The translations under genes and the position numbers were made by a program. From Crocinitomicaceae bacterium (GTDB lineage Bacteria > Bacteroidota > Bacteroidia > Flavobacteriales_D > Crocinitomicaceae), in NCBI GenBank assembly GCA_023264075.1, contig JALQTG010000021.1, positions 1-11,432 of the forward strand: a stretch of DNA of 11,432 nucleotides, given 5' to 3'. Below the pieces are notes generated by a model. That model saw only the letters and a list, made by a program, of their open reading frames with translations. It had not been told where the DNA came from and searched no databases. Below, in pieces: positions 1 to 6,351 of the stretch. Each line of letters starts with the position of its first letter. The first letter of the stretch is position 1.

Positions 1-12
1 ATCTCTGATCCT

Positions 13-1188
13 ATGTTAAAGAAAATACTATTCAATAATCAGGTAAAGAGTCAGTTAATTATTGCTGTAGTTGGCTCTTTCCTGGGATTCACATTCCTAA
101 TTACGTCGATTCACTACCTCATTCGTGTGAATGAATTTGGAGAAGGGGAAGAGATTTTAGGAAGCAATAGCATTATCATCCAAAAAAAGGTGTCCAATTA
201 CAACACAATCAATTTGGCTAAAACAGATTTTGGAGAAAATGAAATTGACCATTTAGAGCAACAGCCATTCATCGAACATGTTGAGCCTATTTTGAGCAAT
301 AGTTTTGGAGTTTCTTTTCAAACGGACAGTGATTTAGTACCCTATTTTCGCACAGACGTATTTGTTCAAAGTGTAAATTCTGATTTTTTAAAATTCGATT
401 CAACCCTTTGGAAATGGTCTGAAGGAGATGAGTTTGTTCCCATAGTTCTTCCTCGCGAATTTTTGGTCATGCTGAACACCTTTGCCAGCGCAAAAGGGCT
501 CCCACAGGTATCCGATGAGCTCGCAAAAAGTATTGGGTTTAAGTTTAAGTTATATAATGATAACAGCTCAGAATATCAAGCTGCACGAATTATTGGATTC
601 ACCAGTGAGGTGTCAGCGATTCTTGTCCCCAGTTCATTTATGGAATATGGAAATCTTCGTTTTCCAACAGCTGTTCCAGCTAAGGTTACACAACTCATGA
701 TTTCCGTGAAAGAAGGAAGTTTCGGTACTTTTGAAAACTTTATGGAAGAACGCTCTTTAGAAAGCAAGGAATCATCCATGATTGTGGGAAAATTGAAAAG
801 TGTAGCTGGAACACTCTTTGGAGTGGTGATGGCCATTAGTATCATTGCTGTCTTTCTAGCGAGTCTTGTACTGATTCAATATGCACAATTAATGATGTCA
901 AAAAATGCTTATGAAATCAAAACCTTATTGCGTATTGGTTATGCACCGAAATCGATCATTCAAGCGATTATCGCATATTTCATTAAGGTATTTGCCTTGA
1001 TCAGTGTTTTGGCCGCCACATCATTTATCTTGTTAAAATTCATCATCGATGGCATCATGATTAAAGGGGGAATAATGATTAGTTCCTCGTTTACGTTCTT
1101 CAGCTTTTCTTCCGTCATTCTGGCATTCGTTATTTACACCGCTGTGAACTATTGGAACGCACAGAAAGAAATATTGCGCGCACATTAA
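13..1188 (+). CDS. ABC transporter permease, FtsX/MacB/LolC-like
   Basis: Inner-membrane permease subunit of an ABC transporter of the FtsX/MacB/LolCE type, which acts with a separate ATPase on lipoproteins, peptides or envelope substrates. The 391-residue protein has the family topology: one N-terminal membrane helix (about residues 14-37), a large extracytoplasmic domain (about 40-260), then three helices (about 268-291, 320-345 and 362-381). Between helices 2 and 3 lies the typical cytoplasmic coupling segment, KNAYEIKTLLRIGYAPKSII (297-316), matching the 'Ei-LR-lGas' pattern of FtsX domains. The ATG at 13 gives an N-terminus of the expected form, but the frame stays open to the left edge, so an upstream start cannot be excluded. 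A TGA in another frame at 6-8 could end a preceding gene of the same operon. No ATPase is visible here. Its stop overlaps the stop of the convergent oxygenase gene. Substrate unknown. Confidence 0.75.
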   Translation: MLKKILFNNQVKSQLIIAVVGSFLGFTFLITSIHYLIRVNEFGEGEEILGSNSIIIQKKVSNYNTINLAKTDFGENEIDHLEQQPFIEHVEPILSNSFGVSFQTDSDLVPYFRTDVFVQSVNSDFLKFDSTLWKWSEGDEFVPIVLPREFLVMLNTFASAKGLPQVSDELAKSIGFKFKLYNDNSSEYQAARIIGFTSEVSAILVPSSFMEYGNLRFPTAVPAKVTQLMISVKEGSFGTFENFMEERSLESKESSMIVGKLKSVAGTLFGVVMAISIIAVFLASLVLIQYAQLMMSKNAYEIKTLLRIGYAPKSIIQAIIAYFIKVFALISVLAATSFILLKFIIDGIMIKGGIMISSSFTFFSFSSVILAFVIYTAVNYWNAQKEILRAH

Positions 1189-1772
1189 GGGCGAATTGCA
1201 GCGATAATTGAAGGTTGATAAAGCATCCAACCTGTAACGCTTCGGCGATCTGTATGAGCAGTAAGCACTTCATGTTCTAACGTATCACTCCGGAAGAGAA
1301 CGCATCGGTTAAATAACGGTTCAACATTCATGGCCTCAGCATTTTCGGGATAAATGCGTAATTCTCCACCATCTCCATTCTTCCAGCCTTTATTCAAATA
1401 AATAATCATCGAAATCATACGATTATTCCGCTCTGAAAACTGGTCTAAATGGCGCTTGTAAAAGGATCCTTTTGGGTAATGGGCAAGATGAAACTCATAG
1501 TCCGATAAGGATAAAAAGCATAACCGATTAATCCAACTTTTAACTTCATCAAATGCTGCAAATAGCTCTGCGAGCTCTAAGTCGCGGTGTTGTTCCAGCC
1601 AGAAGGTATAATCACCTCGCACTTCATTGATTACAAGTTCATTTCCAGCAGAACCGATTGCTGCTTTTTGGAAAACGTCTTTCTCTTCTTGTTGATGGAA
1701 ATAATCCATCACCTTGGTCACTAATTCCTCCTTCAAAAAGTCATCAATAACTACATAGTCTTCTTGCGCCAT
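1185..1772 (-). CDS. 2OG-Fe(II) oxygenase, prolyl-4-hydroxylase/SM-20 (PHD) type
   Basis: Probable cytoplasmic 2-oxoglutarate- and Fe(II)-dependent dioxygenase, 195 residues from the chosen start. The double-stranded beta-helix metal site is visible: HLD (His108-x-Asp110) and distal His167 (LEHEV), with Arg177 ten residues later (RRSVTGW) as the expected 2-oxoglutarate carboxylate ligand. Flanking segments (YLNKGW at 125-130, GGELRIY at 135-141, R.VLFRSDTLEHEV) resemble eukaryotic PHD/EGLN and bacterial SM-20-like prolyl hydroxylases; one such bacterial enzyme (Pseudomonas PPHD) hydroxylates EF-Tu. The substrate here is unknown. The frame is open upstream to an ATG at 1856, but that would add 28 residues spanning a TAATTTTG promoter-like element. 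The ATG at 1772 begins MAQEDYVVIDDFL, the usual beginning of the family. The gene converges on the FtsX-like permease gene and looks monocistronic. Confidence 0.85.
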   Translation of the reverse strand: MAQEDYVVIDDFLKEELVTKVMDYFHQQEEKDVFQKAAIGSAGNELVINEVRGDYTFWLEQHRDLELAELFAAFDEVKSWINRLCFLSLSDYEFHLAHYPKGSFYKRHLDQFSERNNRMISMIIYLNKGWKNGDGGELRIYPENAEAMNVEPLFNRCVLFRSDTLEHEVLTAHTDRRSVTGWMLYQPSIIAAIRP

Positions 1773-1820
1773 CTGATCGAAGACTCCCGCCCAAAACAAT
1801 TCATTTCTCTCCAATTGACG

Positions 1821-1828
1821 CAAAATTA
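1821..1828 (-). promoter_or_regulatory. Putative -7 promoter element of the oxygenase gene
   Basis: TAATTTTG on the minus strand matches the Bacteroidota sigma-A -7 consensus TAnnTTTG exactly. It lies 48 nt upstream of the ATG at 1772. No convincing TTTG -33 element is found at 17-20 nt spacing. It lies inside the longer reading frame starting at 1856, which supports the shorter start. Confidence 0.45.
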
Positions 1829-1954
1829 AATACGTAAATGTACAGATTGGAACCATACAAAATTCAATTGTGTTAAAATTGGTTCACCAGAATGAAAAGT
1901 GGAGTAAAAAATAAAAAGCCAAAATTTAAATCATTCTTACAGTCACCATCTTAA

Positions 1955-1973
1955 AACGTAAATAGATTACGTT
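1955..1973. promoter_or_regulatory. Inverted repeat, possible operator upstream of the 105-aa gene
   Basis: AACGTAA and TTACGTT form a perfect 7-bp inverted repeat around a 5-nt spacer. The dyad sits where the -33 element of the promoter at 1983-1990 would be, and no TTTG is present there. A regulator bound here would contact RNA polymerase. The left half (ACGTAAAT, 1956-1963) recurs at 1832-1839 next to the oxygenase -7 element. The site is a perfect dyad by inspection; a regulatory role is inference, and chance is possible in AT-rich DNA. Confidence 0.3.
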
Positions 1974-1982
1974 CTACTGCCT

Positions 1983-1990
1983 TAAATTTG
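1983..1990 (+). promoter_or_regulatory. Putative -7 promoter element of the 105-aa gene
   Basis: TAAATTTG matches the Bacteroidota -7 consensus TAnnTTTG exactly and lies 24 nt before the ATG at 2015, implying a short leader of roughly 15-20 nt. No TTTG -33 box is present. The leader contains only a weak purine stretch (aataagg). Confidence 0.5.
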
Positions 1991-2014
1991 TATCAACAAT
2001 AAAAAATAAGGCAC

Positions 2015-2332
2015 ATGAACACATTATTTGACACCCTAAAAATTAACTACATTATAGTAGAAGACGGACAGCAAGAAGTTACAGTAGATGCAGTTGTTAC
2101 GCAAAACGCCAGTGCGATTCATACGAAATTATTGATGGACTTAACGGATTTGAACCGATTGTTCGCAAAATTAAATACAAAAGGTGTAGATGTGAGTTTA
2201 AGCGAAAACTTTTCTTGTTACCAAACAGAGAATGGCAATTTGTACACCTTGGACATGGAGGACTTTGGCTGGGAGAACATATTGATTGAGGAATTTTACC
2301 CGATCCATCATGTACGTCAGATTCGGGCTTAA
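2015..2332 (+). CDS. Hypothetical protein, 105 aa, small soluble
   Basis: I do not recognise this protein. It has 105 residues, no signal peptide and no membrane helix, and is probably cytoplasmic. The sequence suggests an alpha/beta fold: a likely beta hairpin (YIIVEDGQQEVTVDAVVTQ, about 12-30), an amphipathic helix (about 36-54, KLLMDLTDLNRLFAKLNTK) and a strand-rich C-terminal half ending in basic residues (HHVRQIRA). It is accepted as a gene because it has its own TAnnTTTG promoter, starts shortly downstream of it, uses codons like its neighbours and has no competing frame. Its TAA ends at the base before the stop codon of the convergent flippase gene, so no terminator fits between them. 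A shared regulatory half-site with the divergent oxygenase gene is possible but weak. Confidence 0.7.
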   Translation: MNTLFDTLKINYIIVEDGQQEVTVDAVVTQNASAIHTKLLMDLTDLNRLFAKLNTKGVDVSLSENFSCYQTENGNLYTLDMEDFGWENILIEEFYPIHHVRQIRA

Positions 2333-3778
2333 TTAGATTTTCTCTTTCATGATGTGTGCAATCTCACGCACGTGAATAATACGCATGAGAAAAAGTAAGC
2401 TCGTTCCTATTAAAGCAAAGAGGATGAACACCATTATTCCTCTTAATTCTAGGAAAAAATGATTTGCAAGTCCTAGACCAGTTAATGCAATTACAAACAC
2501 AATCAACCGAGAAATTAAGGAAATATTCCATTTTAATCGAAACAACCGCGCTGCAAGAAGCACCTGTCCGAGTCCTGCCAGAACCTGCGTAATACATGTG
2601 GCAATGGCCGCACCTTCTGCTTTATAGGTGGGGATAAGGAGTAGATTCAAAACAACATTAATCCCTATTCCACTCAAAGCAATCCGATTAAGTAAGCGCA
2701 GCTGTCCACTTGCGGTGAGTAAGGTACCAAACACATACGCCGCGCAGATAGGAACAAAACTCATAATGATCCATGGAAAAACGATGGTTGTCTCTGCCAC
2801 CTGATGACTGTAAATCAATCCCAATAGGTCATTTGCAAAGAAACTTGACGCTATTGCCACTATGAGAGAAATACCAATAAGCAATGCCGTTGCTGACTTC
2901 ACTAGTTTTCCGATCTCCCCTTTACGCTTTATTAACCGCGCAAACATAGGGAGTAAAATACCCGCTATGAGCAATCCAAAAATATTTGCTGCATCCAACA
3001 AACGAAAACCTTGTGCATAGATTCCAGCTTGAAATTTTCCGTCGGGCAGCAAACGCTCCAACATGACTGCATCAATCCGTGTGTATAACATCATTAGTAA
3101 GATCAACAAAGCAAAAGGCGTGCTTTTCTTTAACATCGCAATGGAATATAATCGTTTTATTTTTATACCCGAAAATCCGATTTTCCATACAGACAATACG
3201 AACCCTACCAACACTGTTGTGCCATATGCTGCAGTTTGAGCAAAAACAAACCATTCAATGCGAAAGGCCCTTTCTGTAAGTCCACCATAAAGCAACACCA
3301 AACAAATGGCGATCAGCAGAATTCGGTCTAACACTGACAATACAGCATCCACTTTAAAAAGATGAAGTCCTGAGAAATTACTTCTGAAATATAAAATTAG
3401 TCCCGCTAAAAATTGATTGAGCACCAACGTACCTAGTATCCCCATCTGAATATCACTATACCCCAAAAGCAGTGCAGCACCAAGTGTCACAGCCGCGTAA
3501 AGTAATCCCAAGACAATTTTCACTCCGATGATTGAACCGATATAACGTTGGACAATAGCAGGATGCTCGGCTATATTCTTTGCGTTATAGTTGGTAATCC
3601 CAAAGTCGAGCAACATATTGAACAAAAAAGAAAAATTCAGGAGAGAGAAATACATTCCATACTCAGCAGCACCGACTTGATTCTGTATTTGTGCATCAAT
3701 TCCAAATAGGTAAAACGGCTTTACCAATAAATTAAGTAAAACGATTAATCCAACGCTCGAGTAGAATTTCTTTTGCAT
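2333..3778 (-). CDS. Polysaccharide/LPS flippase, MOP superfamily (Wzx/RfbX-like)
   Basis: Integral inner-membrane protein of 481 residues with about 12-14 predicted helices, the size and topology of Wzx/RfbX-type flippases (COG2244, MOP exporter superfamily). Such proteins move undecaprenyl-linked oligosaccharides across the inner membrane for O-antigen, capsule or exopolysaccharide synthesis. The N-terminal half carries the characteristic pattern 'GAAEYGMYFSLLNFSFLFNMLLDFGI' at about 36-61 followed by N-KNIAEH; the middle has the TRIDAVMLERL segment typical of the family at about 234-244, and GTLLTASGQLRLLNRIALSG (about 352-371) marks the second bundle. It follows the lipoprotein gene by 33 nt on the same strand and is probably the last gene of the meaB transcript. 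No glycosyltransferases or other polysaccharide genes are in the window, so substrate and pathway are unknown. No clear Shine-Dalgarno sequence precedes the ATG. Confidence 0.85.
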   Translation of the reverse strand: MQKKFYSSVGLIVLLNLLVKPFYLFGIDAQIQNQVGAAEYGMYFSLLNFSFLFNMLLDFGITNYNAKNIAEHPAIVQRYIGSIIGVKIVLGLLYAAVTLGAALLLGYSDIQMGILGTLVLNQFLAGLILYFRSNFSGLHLFKVDAVLSVLDRILLIAICLVLLYGGLTERAFRIEWFVFAQTAAYGTTVLVGFVLSVWKIGFSGIKIKRLYSIAMLKKSTPFALLILLMMLYTRIDAVMLERLLPDGKFQAGIYAQGFRLLDAANIFGLLIAGILLPMFARLIKRKGEIGKLVKSATALLIGISLIVAIASSFFANDLLGLIYSHQVAETTIVFPWIIMSFVPICAAYVFGTLLTASGQLRLLNRIALSGIGINVVLNLLLIPTYKAEGAAIATCITQVLAGLGQVLLAARLFRLKWNISLISRLIVFVIALTGLGLANHFFLELRGIMVFILFALIGTSLLFLMRIIHVREIAHIMKEKI

Positions 3779-3811
3779 ACGAAGAAAAGTCTTAAAGGAC
3801 CCTTGAGAGAA

Positions 3812-4579
3812 TTAGTTTATATTCACATCGGTGAGCACAATATCTGACACCAATTCCATTCTCCCCATTTCAAAAGCTTTATCCATATCGATGAGCTCAA
3901 CCCCAGATGACGGTTCAAAATTGGAATAGTCCTGTACACGAAAACCGCCTACAGTTCGTGGATTGTATGCCTCACGAAAACGAATACCTCCACCATTGGT
4001 GAAATATTGGTAGGCAAGGTAGTCCATTGTATTCGTTTCCTTATTTAACCAATAGATAAAAATATCGTGATGATCTTCACCACCACCTTCTTCGTCAAAG
4101 GTGACTTTTATTTTTGCATATTCAATCCCTTTGATCTTTGTTCCCTCAAGTAATTCGTGATTCACTGCAGGGTCTGTCAACGACGCTGGCAACAGGGCAA
4201 AATAAAGCACTGAATTAATTGAGCTCTTGAAAGCATTCGCATCTTTTTCTGTGACTTGAACTGTTACCCCATTAACTGTACGCTCAAAATCATCGCCACG
4301 CCATGAATCAATGACCATTTCGCCATTTTCATTCAGGCCAGATCGCGAGTAACCATAGGCATTATTAAAAACATAGCGCACATATTGTTTGTCGCGAAAC
4401 GTAAACGACACCTCTTTTCCTTCCAGGTTATCCACACCATGCGCCGCTTGCACACGCGCTATCAATTCTTGTTCTGGAGTCGGCAGTTCTGCGCTCTCTT
4501 CTTCCTCCGTTGATGAAGAAGTTGATTGACCGCATGCAGTCATTAAGACTGAAAGTAAAATGTATAGGTAGTTTTTCAT
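3812..4579 (-). CDS. Lipoprotein, DUF6503-like
   Basis: Predicted envelope lipoprotein of 255 residues. The N-terminus is a short signal peptide ending in the lipobox LMTAC (lipidated Cys16), followed by a Ser/Thr- and Glu-rich linker (about 18-32) that tethers the domain to the membrane. The rest is soluble and beta-rich, with motifs I associate with the Bacteroidota family DUF6503: FTFRDKQY (about 64-71), IKVTFDEEGGGEDHHDIFIYWLN (about 156-178), YLAYQYFTNGGGIRFREAYN (about 187-206) and GGFRVQDYSNFEPS. The family assignment is from memory; no biochemical function is known to me. The start ATG overlaps the meaB stop in an ATGA arrangement, so translation is probably coupled. The upstream position of a GTPase and downstream flippase do not suggest a shared pathway. 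Confidence 0.7.
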   Translation of the reverse strand: MKNYLYILLSVLMTACGQSTSSSTEEEESAELPTPEQELIARVQAAHGVDNLEGKEVSFTFRDKQYVRYVFNNAYGYSRSGLNENGEMVIDSWRGDDFERTVNGVTVQVTEKDANAFKSSINSVLYFALLPASLTDPAVNHELLEGTKIKGIEYAKIKVTFDEEGGGEDHHDIFIYWLNKETNTMDYLAYQYFTNGGGIRFREAYNPRTVGGFRVQDYSNFEPSSGVELIDMDKAFEMGRMELVSDIVLTDVNIN

Positions 4580-5613
4580 AATTTCTGATTATAGTACAAT
4601 GACAATAAATATTCCGCGGCATCGAAGGAAGATATTCTCCCCGAAGTAAGTTGAGCTTCTACTTCTTTGAGCTGCGCTTTCACTTCAGGTAAACGATAAA
4701 AATCGCTGATCAGTTGTTCACGGATTGTTTCATGTAACCAATATTTATCCTGTGCCATACGGTCTTTGTCGAAATGCCCGTTGATTTTTACTTGGTTTAT
4801 ATACGATTCAATGGTTTCGAGCACTTTATCAATATTCATCTTTTCCAATGCAGAACATATTAACGCCTTGGGTATCCAGTTGTTCGCATTAGCAGGAAAT
4901 AGGTGCATGGCATTTTGATATTCCCGACACGCCAATTTCGCCCGTGTTAAATTATCTCCATCCGCTTTCGTGATGACCAAAGTATCTGCCATCTCCATGA
5001 TTCCGCGCTTAATACCTTGCAATTCATCACCAGCCCCAGCTAACATGAGCAATAAAAAGAAGTCTACCATGGAATGCACCGCCGTTTCCGACTGTCCTAC
5101 ACCGACTGTTTCAATCAAAATCAAGTCAAAGCCAGCCGCTTCACATAAAAGGATCGATTCCCGGGTTTTACGTGCTACACCACCTAGCGAATCTCCTGCT
5201 GCTGATGGACGAATAAAAACGTTGGGGTGTTGCGACAAGGCATTCATACGCGTTTTATCCCCAAGGATACTTCCGCCGCTTTTCTCTGAACTCGGGTCGA
5301 TGGCTAGAACCGCCACTTTTCGACCTTGATCCGCAGCAAGTAATCCAAAAGCTTCTATAAAGGTACTCTTTCCTACTCCAGGAACACCAGTAATACCCAC
5401 GCGAATGGATTTACCAGCGAATGGAAGACAGGAAGTAATGAGCTGTTTGGTCACCAATCGATCCTCGGAACGGGAACTTTCAAGCAGTGTTATCGCGCTA
5501 CTTAGGGCTGAAATTTCGCCTTTTCTAATTCCTGCAAGTAAGGCGTCATGATTGAGGGATGTCTTATGCGACTTCCGCTTATTCAACCATATCTTGAGCT
5601 GTTTCTCGTTCAT
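4576..5613 (-). CDS. meaB: MeaB/ArgK-family GTPase, methylmalonyl-CoA mutase chaperone
   Basis: Cytoplasmic G3E-family P-loop GTPase of 345 residues, close to the usual MeaB length (about 310-340). MeaB/MMAA proteins guard adenosylcobalamin loading and integrity of methylmalonyl-CoA mutase, which interconverts methylmalonyl-CoA and succinyl-CoA. Motifs are clear: Walker A GVPGVGKST (76-84), the switch region AIDPSSEKSGGSILGDKTRM (104-123), PSAAGDSLGGVARKT (136-150), the G3-like ETVGVGQSE (168-176), LLLAGAGDELQGIKRGIMEMAD and the G4-type base motif TKAD (215-218), then SALE (254-257, G5). A C-terminal helical dimerisation region follows. AAGAGGA at 5619-5625 (minus strand), 5 nt before the ATG, is a rare good Shine-Dalgarno sequence and supports the start. 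It is first in a likely meaB-lipoprotein-flippase transcript. No mutase subunit is in the window, whereas many bacteria keep meaB beside it. Confidence 0.93.
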   Translation of the reverse strand: MNEKQLKIWLNKRKSHKTSLNHDALLAGIRKGEISALSSAITLLESSRSEDRLVTKQLITSCLPFAGKSIRVGITGVPGVGKSTFIEAFGLLAADQGRKVAVLAIDPSSEKSGGSILGDKTRMNALSQHPNVFIRPSAAGDSLGGVARKTRESILLCEAAGFDLILIETVGVGQSETAVHSMVDFFLLLMLAGAGDELQGIKRGIMEMADTLVITKADGDNLTRAKLACREYQNAMHLFPANANNWIPKALICSALEKMNIDKVLETIESYINQVKINGHFDKDRMAQDKYWLHETIREQLISDFYRLPEVKAQLKEVEAQLTSGRISSFDAAEYLLSLYYNQKL

Positions 5614-5626
5614 AAAATTCCTCTTA

Positions 5627-5634
5627 CGAAAGTA
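5627..5634 (-). promoter_or_regulatory. Weak candidate -7 element for meaB operon
   Basis: TACTTTCG on the minus strand matches the TAnnTTTG consensus except for one base, 13 nt before the meaB ATG. Its position would give a leader of only a few nucleotides and leave the AAGAGGA ribosome binding site at or near the transcript 5' end, so the true start may lie further upstream in the repeat region. Confidence 0.25.
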
Positions 5635-5650
5635 ACGCTTTCTTTTGAGA

Positions 5651-5754
5651 CATTAGAGTTTTGAATGCAGAATTTAGAGTTCAGATTTTAGAGTTTAGAG
5701 TATAGTACTTAGAGTTTAGAGTTCTCCCATTCAAAGTTCTGAATTCCAAGTTCA
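5651..5754. repeat. Degenerate short-repeat array, core TTTAGAGTT
   Basis: Most of the 147-nt gap between the small membrane-protein gene and meaB is built from copies of TTTAGAGTT: TTAGAGTT at 5653-5660, TTTAGAGTT at 5673-5681, 5687-5695 and 5715-5723, and one-base variants TTTAGAGTA at 5694-5702 and CTTAGAGTT at 5708-5716. Decayed relatives TTCAAAGTTC (5730-5739) and TTCCAAGTTC (5744-5753) follow. Spacing is irregular and some copies overlap by two bases (7-nt period), as expected for replication slippage with later point mutation. No open reading frame crosses it. It lies downstream of one transcription unit and just upstream of another, so it may hold upstream promoter DNA for meaB. Confidence 0.7.
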
Positions 5755-5760
5755 CAACTT

Positions 5761-6351
5761 TCAATTAAATGAGCGTTGAAGGTCAATCCAAAATTTACCC
5801 ACTACGAATGCTAACAACACGAGTATTTCGGGTAACATGACTTTCCACAGAAGAGCGGAAAAAAGAATCAGAGCTGCGAGTGCTAAGACTAATGCCCTTC
5901 TTCGTGAGGAAAGGAGAACCTGCCAGGTAATGGCGCGAAATCGCTGTGGAACCAAAAAAAATAGCTTATATTGTTGATAATTCCCAAGCACCACTAATGG
6001 CAACAAAATAATCCCTTGTGGAATTGGAATGCCCGCTTCTTCATAGGCTAAAAAAGCGATAAATTCTTTTCCAAAGTAAAGTTCGGGATACATCATATGA
6101 AGCATGACATGTGACATTCCGAGAATAGCTAATGCAAAACCAGCGGATTGAAATCTCCGTAAATGCGGAATTGACTGTTTTTGAAACTGGGCGATTCTCG
6201 ATAATTTCAACTGATAGAACACCTCAGTCACCAGCAGATCCGACAAGTAAAATAGTGCAATGAAATAAAGATCCCAATTAAACCAGAAGAATCCTAACAA
6301 GGGAATTACCGACTCCCCAACTGCCTGAATAACAAACTGTTTACGCAACAT
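5761..6351 (-). CDS. Hypothetical polytopic membrane protein, 196 aa
   Basis: I do not recognise a family with confidence. The 196-residue protein has about six hydrophobic segments: roughly 10-24 and 27-46 (GFFWFNWDLYFIALFYLSDLLVTEVFY), 68-88 (FALAILGMSHVMLHMMY), 106-125, 151-169 and 171-190. Basic loops (PHLRRFQ, SSRRRALV, VPQRFRAITW) mark the cytoplasmic side. A charged or polar motif inside the third helix (SHVMLHMMYPELYFGKE) could be functional. The N-terminal pair of helices, with a conserved-looking W followed by LFYLSDLL, is faintly like DUF6498-type membrane proteins, but this is only a suggestion. Its ATG immediately follows the TAG stop of the TPR lipoprotein gene with no spacer, so the two are almost certainly co-transcribed and probably translationally coupled, implying a shared envelope role. 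Confidence 0.65.
   Translation of the reverse strand: MLRKQFVIQAVGESVIPLLGFFWFNWDLYFIALFYLSDLLVTEVFYQLKLSRIAQFQKQSIPHLRRFQSAGFALAILGMSHVMLHMMYPELYFGKEFIAFLAYEEAGIPIPQGIILLPLVVLGNYQQYKLFFLVPQRFRAITWQVLLSSRRRALVLALAALILFSALLWKVMLPEILVLLAFVVGKFWIDLQRSFN

Noticed and set aside
1773..1856. Oxygenase gene starting at the ATG at 1856 (223 residues)
   Set aside because: The extra 28 residues do not look like the family N-terminus and contain a TAATTTTG promoter-like element; MAQEDYVVIDDFL at 1772 is the usual beginning.
4970..5329. 119-codon open frame antisense to meaB
   Set aside because: It lies wholly within the conserved GTPase motifs of meaB on the other strand and is compositionally explained by that gene; there is no promoter or recognisable product.
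5651..5754. CRISPR array
   Set aside because: Units are only about 9 nt, irregularly spaced and sometimes overlapping, with no spacers of constant length and no cas genes.
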